A DNA stretch of 29,751 bases, from contig JAYZBC010000015.1 of the NCBI GenBank assembly GCA_036339375.1, forward strand, positions 1 to 29,751, written 5' to 3'. A program made the position numbers and the translations under genes. The stretch comes from JAYZBC01 sp036339375. GTDB taxonomy: Bacteria > Pseudomonadota > Alphaproteobacteria > MPNO01 > UBA2964. Below the pieces are notes generated by a model. That model searched no databases. It had not been told where the DNA came from and worked only from the letters and a program-made list of their open reading frames with translations. Below are positions 15,560 to 22,256 of the stretch, one piece after another (within the stretch, counting starts at the first letter, position 1; every line of letters starts with the position of its first letter).

Positions 15560-16153
15560 TTAATTCCGGATACCCCATCCTTTGAGAATTTCTAAGGGAT
15601 CATCACCTTTTTCATAACCTTCGTATGGTTCAATTTGCTCATACCAAGCAGCACCCATTGCCTTAAGTATTCGATTATGAATGCAAATTAGTCGAGCGGG
15701 TTTGTCTGGGTCCGAGTTATGGTGCTTATGCGTAACATAGGGTGGAATATAAACAAAATCTCCACGTTTCCATTCAAACTTTTTAGGTTCTTTTTCCCAT
15801 TCCCAAGTAAATTTTACGTCAACTGAAAAATTAACGTCCCAGTGTAAGTCGTAACCCGTCCCTTCGGCCACAAAAAATACTTCTTCCGCGAGATGTCGAT
15901 GCTTCCCTGAAGCTTGGGAACCGCCAAGAAAATGCATGTAAATGTCCACACAGTTTTCAACTGTATTCATTTTTTCATGAATCATATGTTTAAGGACACC
16001 ATGAGGAGAATTTTCAAATGGCATATCAGCAGCTTTGATGACTTTTAGGCGGTTTTTATAATAATCCTCTACATAAGCCGCCGTTTCAGCAAGATTTTCG
16101 CTATAAAAATTGCAAACATTATTTCCTTTAGTAATAACATCTCTTTCGTCCAA
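15560..16153 (-). CDS. Single-domain cupin protein (cupin A of an adjacent pair)
   Basis: The 197-residue protein contains one cupin barrel. Motif 1 is KHRHLAEEVFFVAEGTG, with metal-ligand candidates His85, His87 and Glu91. Motif 2 is GDFVYIPPYVTHKHHN, with His142. This is the full three-His one-Glu set, so it should bind Fe, Mn or another divalent metal. The start is TTG 16153, supported by AAGGAG about eight bases before it. It lies 40 bases downstream of the second cupin gene, in the same direction. Cupins of this size include dioxygenases, isomerases and binding proteins; the reaction is not known. The N-terminal region (ETAAYVEDYYKNR) is helical and outside the barrel. Confidence 0.85.
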   Translation of the reverse strand: MDERDVITKGNNVCNFYSENLAETAAYVEDYYKNRLKVIKAADMPFENSPHGVLKHMIHEKMNTVENCVDIYMHFLGGSQASGKHRHLAEEVFFVAEGTGYDLHWDVNFSVDVKFTWEWEKEPKKFEWKRGDFVYIPPYVTHKHHNSDPDKPARLICIHNRILKAMGAAWYEQIEPYEGYEKGDDPLEILKGWGIRN

Positions 16154-16193
16154 CCTCAGTCTCCTTTTTTCTTTCGGTTAAAAGCTACGGAAT

Positions 16194-16781
16194 TTAGTAG
16201 TCAACTGGCGGTGCATAGTCCTCTTGTCCAGGAGCAACTTCTTTAGGAGGCATCTTCACGTTCTTCTGGAAAACCATATGCATAAAAAGAAAAAGTGGTT
16301 TTGCTTTCATTACCAAGACAATGTATTCCTCGTTCGGACTGGTGTTAAAGTGTTGGTGGACGCAACCATTTTCTACAATCATAACATCTCCAGCTTCAGA
16401 GTCTATTCTTTCACCATCATGGACGTCGTACCCTTCGCCTCTCAAAATATAAAAAACTGCACTATTCATGTGGCCATGTTTTTGCCCATAACCCCCAGGC
16501 GCGAATGCTCCCAAATGAGTTTCTATTGATTGTGCAATTTCCATACGCTGAGGATTTACCATTGGTTTATCAAAAAATTGTGGGCCGCCATCCCATTTAT
16601 AATCATGTACGCTGTAAACGCGCTGTTTTTCGTAAAGCCCTTGTTGCATTTCACCATAGGTACCTTCAAGGGCACGAACAAAAGTACGTTTTTTTACCCA
16701 ACGTTCCCAAACGACTTCAGGCTTATTATGACCAACCCCAGGTTCAGCACCGATTCCAGCCTCTCTACTTCCTTCAGCCAT
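16194..16781 (-). CDS. Single-domain cupin protein (cupin B of an adjacent pair)
   Basis: The 195-residue protein has one cupin barrel in its second half. Motif 1 is GQKHGHMNSAVFYILRGEG, with His102 and His104. The usual glutamate is absent, the aligned positions being Ser107-Ala108. Motif 2 is GDVMIVENGCVHQHFN, with His142. A three-His site without the glutamate is known in non-haem iron cupin dioxygenases such as cysteine and gentisate dioxygenases, so activity is possible. The start ATG 16781 is preceded by AAGGGG. It is the first gene of the minus-strand group and is divergent from the molybdenum hydroxylase operon. With cupin A it could form a mixed complex equivalent to a split bicupin. 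Confidence 0.85.
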   Translation of the reverse strand: MAEGSREAGIGAEPGVGHNKPEVVWERWVKKRTFVRALEGTYGEMQQGLYEKQRVYSVHDYKWDGGPQFFDKPMVNPQRMEIAQSIETHLGAFAPGGYGQKHGHMNSAVFYILRGEGYDVHDGERIDSEAGDVMIVENGCVHQHFNTSPNEEYIVLVMKAKPLFLFMHMVFQKNVKMPPKEVAPGQEDYAPPVDY

Positions 16782-16882
16782 AAAATTCCCCTTTTTAATA
16801 AGTTTTTCCAGCAGAAGAATATCAGATAATGAAATAGGTTAGACCCAATTTAAAACATCCGAAACCCCACATTTCCAAGGTA

Positions 16883-16895
16883 TATGACGGTCATA
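16883..16895. promoter_or_regulatory. Perfect palindrome, T-N11-A type operator candidate
   Basis: TATGAC-G-GTCATA is a perfect 6+1+6 inverted repeat. It fits the T-N11-A dyad form of LysR-type regulator sites. It lies about 100 bases upstream of the cupin B start codon, a usual distance for an activator site. Confidence 0.4.
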
Positions 16896-16909
16896 AGGGA
16901 CTGTCAAGG

Positions 16910-16935
16910 ACAAGACAATTTTACGGTTGTGTTGT
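16910..16935. promoter_or_regulatory. Inverted repeat, second operator candidate
   Basis: Arms ACAAGACAA (16910-16918) and TTGTGTTGT (16927-16935) are inverted repeats with one mismatch around an eight-base spacer. It starts 15 bases after the perfect palindrome, in the divergent promoter region. It could be a second site for the same regulator, or an unrelated hairpin. Confidence 0.35.
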
Positions 16936-17242
16936 TTCCCAAATCCTAGTTTAGAACAACCAGTATAGTGATCTATTGGCTAAAATTGCTAATCTTAGTT
17001 GAATTTATTGAAGAAATTTAAAAAACTATTGGTGAAATAAACAGCTTCTTTACCTACAACTTTTTTGAAGGAAATTCGTAAAGAAAATTTTAAAAAAAAT
17101 GGGAACCCTCATCAATTACAGGTTTCAACCTTGCACACCAGCGTACAGTGAGGTAAGTACGATCTCAAATAATTTTGGTTAATGGAATATAATAAAATCT
17201 ACAATATAAATTATAATAAGCTCCAAACGGAAAATTTAGGAT

Positions 17243-18112
17243 ATGAAACCACCGCCTTTTTCTTATCATGATCCCACCAGTGTTCAAGAGGTCGTAGCGC
17301 TTTTAGGTAATTTAGAGAATGCAAAAGTGTTGGCGGGTGGGCAATCGCTAATGCCGATGCTGAATATGCGGTATGTTTTGCCTGACCATATCATTGACTT
17401 GAATAAAGTTGAAGGTTTGTCTTTCATCCGGGAAGCTGAAAATGCTATTCAAATTGGAGCAATGACACGACAACGTGAACTCGAGTTTTCTGAAATTATT
17501 AAAAAAAAATGCCCGTTAATGTATGAGGCGATTTTTCAAATAGGCCATCGGCAAACACGAAATCGTGGGACCATAGGGGGCTCCCTGTCTCACCTTGATC
17601 CTGCTGCTGAGCTCGCTTCTGTATGTTCAGCCTTAGATGCAGTTATTGTTGCCACCGGAGAAAATGGAAGTAAAGAAATACCATTTTTTGATTTTCCAGT
17701 TGCGTACATGACACCTGCCTTAGAGTTGGATGAAATTGTCACCGAAATTAGAATGCCGGTATGGCCAGAAGGTCACGGGTATGCCTTTGTTGAGTTTGCC
17801 CGTCGACACGGGGATTTCGCGATTACATCTGCAGCTGTTTTGTTAGAAGTTGATGTTGATGGAAAAATTTCTCGTTCTTCAGTTACAATTGGTGGGGTTG
17901 CCGCGGCGCCTGTTCGGATGACGGAAATTGAAACTTCGTTGATAGGTTTAGTTCCAAATGAAGAAAAATTCAGGGAAATTTGTGAGGTTTGTCGTGGAAT
18001 AGAGGCTCTGGGTGACGTCTATGCATCAACTGAATATCGTCAACATCTGGCCACGGTACTAAGCCGCCGAGCTTTAGTTAAGGCCTATGAGCGTGCAAAA
18101 AATGAACGGTAA
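17243..18112 (+). CDS. Molybdenum hydroxylase, medium FAD-binding subunit (CoxM-like)
   Basis: The subunit passes electrons from the 2Fe-2S subunit to FAD in xanthine-dehydrogenase-family enzymes. The 289-residue length is typical of CoxM/CutM proteins. FAD-binding motifs AGGQSLMPML (31-40) and TIGGSLSHLDPAAELA (from 110) are both clear. The C-terminal part matches the CO dehydrogenase flavoprotein C-terminal domain (YRQHLATVLSRRALVKAYERA). ATG 17243 has AGGAT just upstream, with a short spacing. It is the first gene of the M-S-L operon, 11 bases before the small subunit gene. The order medium-small-large is that of cox operons, but this does not by itself show CO oxidation. Confidence 0.92.
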   Translation: MKPPPFSYHDPTSVQEVVALLGNLENAKVLAGGQSLMPMLNMRYVLPDHIIDLNKVEGLSFIREAENAIQIGAMTRQRELEFSEIIKKKCPLMYEAIFQIGHRQTRNRGTIGGSLSHLDPAAELASVCSALDAVIVATGENGSKEIPFFDFPVAYMTPALELDEIVTEIRMPVWPEGHGYAFVEFARRHGDFAITSAAVLLEVDVDGKISRSSVTIGGVAAAPVRMTEIETSLIGLVPNEEKFREICEVCRGIEALGDVYASTEYRQHLATVLSRRALVKAYERAKNER

Positions 18113-18123
18113 AGGAAGTAAGA

Positions 18124-18615
18124 ATGGGTGAAACCCGAAATATTTCTTTGACAGTGAATGGCAAATTTTATGAAGAGGATGTTGAAGTTCGTTTTACTCT
18201 AGCCGATTTTCTGCGTCAACAGTTGGGGTTAACTGGTACGCATTTGGGTTGCGAGCATGGTGTTTGTGGAGCCTGTACTATCCTGTTAAATGGACAAAGT
18301 GCACGTTCCTGTCTTTTGCTAGCTGTACAGGCTGATGGTCAAGAAATTAAGACAATCGAAGGAATTGCACTTTCTGAAAAAGAATTACATCCCTTGCAAG
18401 AAGCCTTTCGTGATAATCATGGTTTACAATGTGGATTTTGCACGCCAGGGATGTTGACAACCTTACTTGAATTTTTGGAAGAAAATCCTGATCCAACCGA
18501 GCAAGAAGTCCGAATAGCCATAAGTGGTAATTTGTGTCGTTGCACTGGGTATCAAGGAATAGTTGCTGCAGCTCTCGATGCCGCAAAACGGTTAAGAGAA
18601 CAACAGGATTTATAA
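18124..18615 (+). CDS. Molybdenum hydroxylase, small 2Fe-2S subunit (CoxS-like)
   Basis: The 163-residue iron-sulfur subunit carries both expected clusters. The plant-type ferredoxin cluster uses Cys43, Cys48, Cys51 and Cys63 (CEHGVCGAC...SC). The second cluster, in the helical domain, uses Cys103, Cys106, Cys138 and Cys140 (CGFC...NLCRC). All eight ligands are present, so electron transfer between the Mo and FAD subunits should work. The start is ATG 18124 with GGAAG seven bases before it. It lies three bases before the large-subunit GTG start and is surely co-transcribed. Confidence 0.95.
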   Translation: MGETRNISLTVNGKFYEEDVEVRFTLADFLRQQLGLTGTHLGCEHGVCGACTILLNGQSARSCLLLAVQADGQEIKTIEGIALSEKELHPLQEAFRDNHGLQCGFCTPGMLTTLLEFLEENPDPTEQEVRIAISGNLCRCTGYQGIVAAALDAAKRLREQQDL

Positions 18616-18618
18616 TTC

Positions 18619-20949
18619 GTGAAAGGTGGAAAGATTTTTGGGGAAAGTGTAACACGCCTCGAAGATCCCGCTCTCCTAACCGGCAATGGGAGGTTTGTCG
18701 ATGACATAATTCTTCCTGGTTTGCTGCATGCAGCGTTTGTTCGTAGTCCCCATGCTCATGCCCAGATTAAAAGTATTGATAAAACTGCCGCTCTGAATGT
18801 TGATGGAGTTCATGGAGTTTTCACGCTAAAAGATTTTCGTCCCTATTTGGTTAACGAAAAACTAGTTGTTGGATTGCCTAGCCCTTCTTATCAACAAGAT
18901 TTGAATCGACCTGCTTTAGCAGATGGAGAAGTTGTTCATGTTGGGGAACCCGTCGCAATTGTGATAGCAGACACCAGATATTTGGCCGAAGATTCTTTAT
19001 CGCTAGTTGATGTGGAATACCAGCAATTACCCGTCATTTCGGATTGCCGACATGCGTTAAAGAAAAATGTTCCCACCGTTCATAGTAGTTCATCTCACAA
19101 CATTCTTGCTGAGTTTGACATGGGATATGGTGAAGTCGAAGAAGCATTTGAAAATGCCAAACACGTGTTTGCAGAAAAATTTTGGCAACATCGTGGGGGT
19201 AGTCATTCTATTGAATGTAGAGGCTCAATTGCATCGTATGATCCAATCCAAAAATTACTAACATTATATAGTGCCACTCAGGCTGCCCATACGGCGAAAA
19301 ATATTTTGATAGATATGCTTGGGTGGGACGAAAACCGAATTCGCGTAATTATTCCTGATGTTGGTGGAGGGTTCGGGCCTAAGCTAGTTTTTTATCCTGA
19401 AGATGTTTCAGTGGTATTATCAGCAATAATTTTAAAACGCCCAGTAAAATGGATAGAGGATAGGCGAGAACACTTTATTTCTACTACACAAGAGCGGGAT
19501 CAATTTTGGGATGTTGAAATTGCTTTAGATAATGCGGGTGGAATTATGGGAATTCGAGGCTCTATGGTTCACGATCATGGTGCCTACACAGCGCGTGGTA
19601 TAAACCTTGCTTATAACTCAGCTTTAATTGTCACGTTACCCTACGAAGTTCCTTGTTATCATATCAATGTAATTCTTGCCCTAACCAACAAAGTGCCGGT
19701 TACCCCAGTACGTGGTGCTGGACATCCGCAAGGTATTTTTGTAATGGAACGTTTGTTGGATCGTGCAGCCAGAGAACTGAAAATAGAACCCTCTGAGATT
19801 CGTAGAAAAAATTTGATTACAAAAGATAGAATGCCATTCACAAAAGGGCTGAAGACACGTGGAGGTGCTTCTGTTGTGCTGGATAGTGGTGATTTCCAAA
19901 AGTGTATGGACGAAGCTCTTTTGAGGATAAATTTCGATGAATTTGAAGGGCGTCAAAAAACAGCACGTGAAGAAGGGCGTTTTCTTGGGTTAGGGATAGG
20001 TAATTATGTAAAAGGAACAGGACGTGGCCCTTTTGAACCTGTCAATGTTCGTATAGGGCTATCTGGTAAGGTTTTAATCTACAGTGGCGCCGCTGCGATG
20101 GGCCAAAGTACACACACAATGCTCTCTCAAATTGTCGCCGATCAACTAGGAGGCGATATGAATAACATAGAAGTGATTACAGGTGATACAGCAGTAATTT
20201 CATTGGGAATTGGGGGTTCAGCGAGCCGCCAGGCCGTTACAGCCGGATCTTCAGCATTCCTTGCTGCACAAGCAGTTAAGAAAAAGGTTTTAAAAGTCGC
20301 TTCACAAATGCTGGAAGCACCTGAAGAAGATTTGGAAATTAACGGTACAGATGTGAGAGTTAAAGGTGTTGCCTCTCTAAAAACTAGTTTTGCTAAAGTA
20401 GCGCATGCAGTGGCAGGAACACCAGGTTATGCCCTACCTGATGGAATTGATCCAGGTATGGAAGCGTCGAGGAGCTTCCTGACAGATGATTTAACGTACG
20501 TTAATGGTACTGTTGCTGTGGAAGTAGAAGTAGATCCCGAAACAGGACATGTTTTAATTTTAAAATATGTAATAGTTCATGATTGTGGCACGGTAATCAA
20601 TCCAATGATCGTTGATGGCCAGGTGGTTGGAGGGACTGCACACGGAATCGGGAATTCTCTTTTTGAATGGATGGGATATGATGAAAATGCACAACCCATA
20701 ACCACAAATTTAGCTGAGTATTTGCTAGTTAATTCCACAGAAATGCCGCAAGTAGAGTTGGGACAAATGGTATCACCTACACCACTCAATCCATTAGGGG
20801 TAAAGGGCGTAGGAGAGTGTGGCGTTGTTTCAGCGCCCGCAGCTATAATTGGAGCAATTGAAAACGCGCTTGAGCCTTTTAACATCCACATCAATCAGGT
20901 TCCAATTCGACCTGACGAAATTGTTGCCAAAATTCACAGGGGCCTTTAA
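18619..20949 (+). CDS. Molybdenum hydroxylase, large molybdopterin-binding subunit (CoxL-like)
   Basis: The catalytic subunit of a xanthine-dehydrogenase-family hydroxylase inserts oxygen from water into its substrate. It has 776 residues, normal for the family. Visible marks are the N-terminal ValThrArgLeuGluAsp segment, GGGFGPKL (249-256), the active-site loop PVRGAGHPQG (363-372) and the catalytic glutamate in GVGECG (about Glu733). Form I CO dehydrogenase has AYxCSFR in the loop; this protein lacks that cysteine, so it should not be a form I CODH. Substrates of such homologues include aldehydes, purines and N-heteroaromatics, and here the substrate is unknown. The start is GTG 18619. No cofactor-insertion gene (xdhC/coxF type) follows. 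Confidence 0.92.
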   Translation: MKGGKIFGESVTRLEDPALLTGNGRFVDDIILPGLLHAAFVRSPHAHAQIKSIDKTAALNVDGVHGVFTLKDFRPYLVNEKLVVGLPSPSYQQDLNRPALADGEVVHVGEPVAIVIADTRYLAEDSLSLVDVEYQQLPVISDCRHALKKNVPTVHSSSSHNILAEFDMGYGEVEEAFENAKHVFAEKFWQHRGGSHSIECRGSIASYDPIQKLLTLYSATQAAHTAKNILIDMLGWDENRIRVIIPDVGGGFGPKLVFYPEDVSVVLSAIILKRPVKWIEDRREHFISTTQERDQFWDVEIALDNAGGIMGIRGSMVHDHGAYTARGINLAYNSALIVTLPYEVPCYHINVILALTNKVPVTPVRGAGHPQGIFVMERLLDRAARELKIEPSEIRRKNLITKDRMPFTKGLKTRGGASVVLDSGDFQKCMDEALLRINFDEFEGRQKTAREEGRFLGLGIGNYVKGTGRGPFEPVNVRIGLSGKVLIYSGAAAMGQSTHTMLSQIVADQLGGDMNNIEVITGDTAVISLGIGGSASRQAVTAGSSAFLAAQAVKKKVLKVASQMLEAPEEDLEINGTDVRVKGVASLKTSFAKVAHAVAGTPGYALPDGIDPGMEASRSFLTDDLTYVNGTVAVEVEVDPETGHVLILKYVIVHDCGTVINPMIVDGQVVGGTAHGIGNSLFEWMGYDENAQPITTNLAEYLLVNSTEMPQVELGQMVSPTPLNPLGVKGVGECGVVSAPAAIIGAIENALEPFNIHINQVPIRPDEIVAKIHRGL

Positions 20950-21081
20950 ACGCGCTGGCAATATTTCCTATTTTCAAATAAAAAAAGTTTCGAAATTAAA
21001 AAAGGTTCCAGAAGCTCATTTTTGATGGTTCAAATAACATTTTTTGTTTTCTTCTTTGTCTTTCAACCAATGAAGTAAAAA

Positions 21082-21522
21082 TCAGCTTTTTCTCTTCAGT
21101 TTTTCTCCCTTTTTCCGTCCTAATCCGATTTGTTTTGCAAATGAAGAACGTTGTTCAGCGTAATTTGGTGCTACCATAGGATAATCAGGAGACAAACCCC
21201 ACTTTGAACGATATTCGTCCGGGGTCATACCATACGATGCTCGAAGATGTCGTTTAAGCATTTTCAATTTTTTGCCATCTTCTAAACAAATTAAATAATC
21301 AGGTTTAATTGAACGCCTAATGCTAATTGAAGGCTTGGGGGGGTCTGTAGAAATCTTTAAATCACTTGTTTTTAAAGTTGTTAACGAACCAAAAACAATA
21401 TTAATCAGATCAGGAATTTGAGTGGCCGAAATGGTATTATTACCTACGTAAGAAGAAACAACTTCTACAGTCATTTCAAGTAATTCTTCGTGTGAAACAC
21501 TTTCCTTAGATACTTCATTCAT
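21082..21522 (-). CDS. MucR/Ros family transcriptional regulator
   Basis: MucR proteins are zinc-finger DNA-binding regulators, some acting as H-NS-like silencers of AT-rich DNA in alphaproteobacteria. The 146-residue protein has an N-terminal oligomerisation region (1-65) and the conserved block DYLICLEDGKKLKMLKRHL, then YGMTPDEYRSKWGLSPDYPMVAPNYAE. Candidate zinc-site residues are Cys79, Asp82 and His92; the second histidine expected at 97 is serine here. The tail is highly basic (GRKKGEKLKRKS). The start ATG 21522 has AAAGG about ten bases upstream. The upstream DNA is extremely AT-rich with a perfect inverted repeat, which suits autoregulation. It is convergent with the hydroxylase operon. 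Confidence 0.92.
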   Translation of the reverse strand: MNEVSKESVSHEELLEMTVEVVSSYVGNNTISATQIPDLINIVFGSLTTLKTSDLKISTDPPKPSISIRRSIKPDYLICLEDGKKLKMLKRHLRASYGMTPDEYRSKWGLSPDYPMVAPNYAEQRSSFAKQIGLGRKKGEKLKRKS

Positions 21523-21558
21523 TAAAAATGTTGCCTTTTATATGAAAAAACAAGGTTT

Positions 21559-21582
21559 AAAAATGAATAATATTTCATTTTT
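21559..21582. promoter_or_regulatory. Perfect inverted repeat upstream of the mucR-like gene, operator candidate
   Basis: Arms AAAAATGAA (21559-21567) and TTCATTTTT (21574-21582) pair perfectly around TAATAT. On the minus strand a consensus -35 sequence TTGACA (21582-21587) touches the repeat, so the repeat would occupy the spacer of the gene's own promoter. The -10 element at the right spacing is poor, so the promoter itself is uncertain. Confidence 0.4.
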
Positions 21583-21741
21583 GTCAATTAAAAAAATAAA
21601 TATTAAAAAATAATTTAGTTTTACTATAAAATAAGAATGTTAAATTTATTTTTATTGATTTATACTTTCATTTCCTCCGTAAAATTGTATAACCTGGTTG
21701 CCTACAAATAGTGTGGCTAGTTTTCCCTTGTCAATATATGG

Positions 21742-21747
21742 TATACT
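21742..21747 (+). promoter_or_regulatory. -10-like element upstream of rpiB
   Basis: TATACT matches five of six -10 consensus bases and lies 40 bases before the rpiB ATG. No clear -35 hexamer is found at 16-18 bases upstream. It may start the rpiB-glyA transcript. Confidence 0.35.
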
Positions 21748-21781
21748 GAACCCGAAACTTCCAAGACTACTTGGTATAAAA

Positions 21782-22216
21782 ATGGCACAACAAACAATTG
21801 CTGTTGGCTCTGATCATGCTGGCTTTAAACTCAAAACGAGAATTAAAAGTTTGTTGAATGAATTGGGGTTTTTGGTTCTTGATCTTGGAACCCAAGATGA
21901 AATTTCTGTGGATTATCCAGATTATGCGAAGAAAGTAGTGAAAGCGATAAAGCGTGGGGATGCGGAAAATGGAATTTTAGTGTGTGGCAGTGGCATAGGT
22001 ATGTCAATTGCTGCTAATCGACATGGAGGTATTCGTGCAGCATTGTGTTCTGATAAAACTGATGTTGAATTGGCTCGAAAACACAATGACGCAAATATTT
22101 TAGTTTTAGCAGGAAGACTAATTTCCGTATATCAAGCGAGGCAATGCGTAAAAATGTTTTTTAGTACCAAATTTGAAGGTGGAAGACACCGACGGCGTGT
22201 TAACAAATTGGGCTAA
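21782..22216 (+). CDS. rpiB: Ribose-5-phosphate isomerase B (RpiB)
   Basis: RpiB interconverts ribose 5-phosphate and ribulose 5-phosphate in the cytoplasmic pentose phosphate pathway. It has 144 residues from ATG 21782. The signatures are AVGSDHAGF (7-15), the catalytic cysteine Cys68 in VCGSGIGMSIAANR, and His101 in ARKHNDANIL. The frame opens upstream at 21698, but the extra residues are not conserved-looking and ATG 21782 gives the standard N-terminus. No strong ribosome-binding site is seen; instead a small stem (21761-21774) lies just before the start. Ribulose 5-phosphate is also the substrate of the DHBP synthase encoded by ribB 4 kb downstream. Confidence 0.95.
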   Translation: MAQQTIAVGSDHAGFKLKTRIKSLLNELGFLVLDLGTQDEISVDYPDYAKKVVKAIKRGDAENGILVCGSGIGMSIAANRHGGIRAALCSDKTDVELARKHNDANILVLAGRLISVYQARQCVKMFFSTKFEGGRHRRRVNKLG

Positions 22217-22256
22217 ATAAAAAATATGGTTAAAATAAAGTATAGGGAACGAATAC

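Larger units (their letters stand above)
16782..17242. other. Divergent intergenic region between cupins and Mo hydroxylase operon
   Basis: The 461 bases hold no convincing gene on either strand. They should contain the promoters of both divergent operons. Visible structure includes two inverted repeats on the cupin side (16883-16895 and 16910-16935) and an AT-rich stretch with two TATAAT sequences (17188-17193 and 17212-17217) on the hydroxylase side. Neither TATAAT has a good -35 element at normal spacing. No regulator gene is adjacent to either operon. Confidence 0.6.
21523..21781. other. Very AT-rich divergent intergenic region between mucR-like gene and rpiB
   Basis: This 259-base region has no supported gene. 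The segment 21559-21675 is almost only A and T, with many T-A steps, the kind of DNA MucR-type silencers are known to bind. It contains a perfect inverted repeat (21559-21582), a minus-strand TTGACA (21582-21587) and a plus-strand TATACT (21742-21747). A short stem, CCAAG-ACTA-CTTGG, at 21761-21774 lies eight bases before the rpiB start codon. Confidence 0.6.

Noticed and set aside
16224..16829. Plus-strand open frames opposite the cupin B gene
   Set aside because: They are shadows of the minus-strand gene, which has clear cupin motifs and a good ribosome-binding site.
17188..17217. Two TATAAT sequences before the molybdenum hydroxylase operon
   Set aside because: Neither has a recognisable -35 element at 16-18 bases, and the region is so AT-rich that chance matches are expected.
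17243..20949. Calling the operon an aerobic CO dehydrogenase (coxMSL)
   Set aside because: The large subunit lacks the AYxCSFR active-site loop with its cysteine that marks form I CO dehydrogenase.
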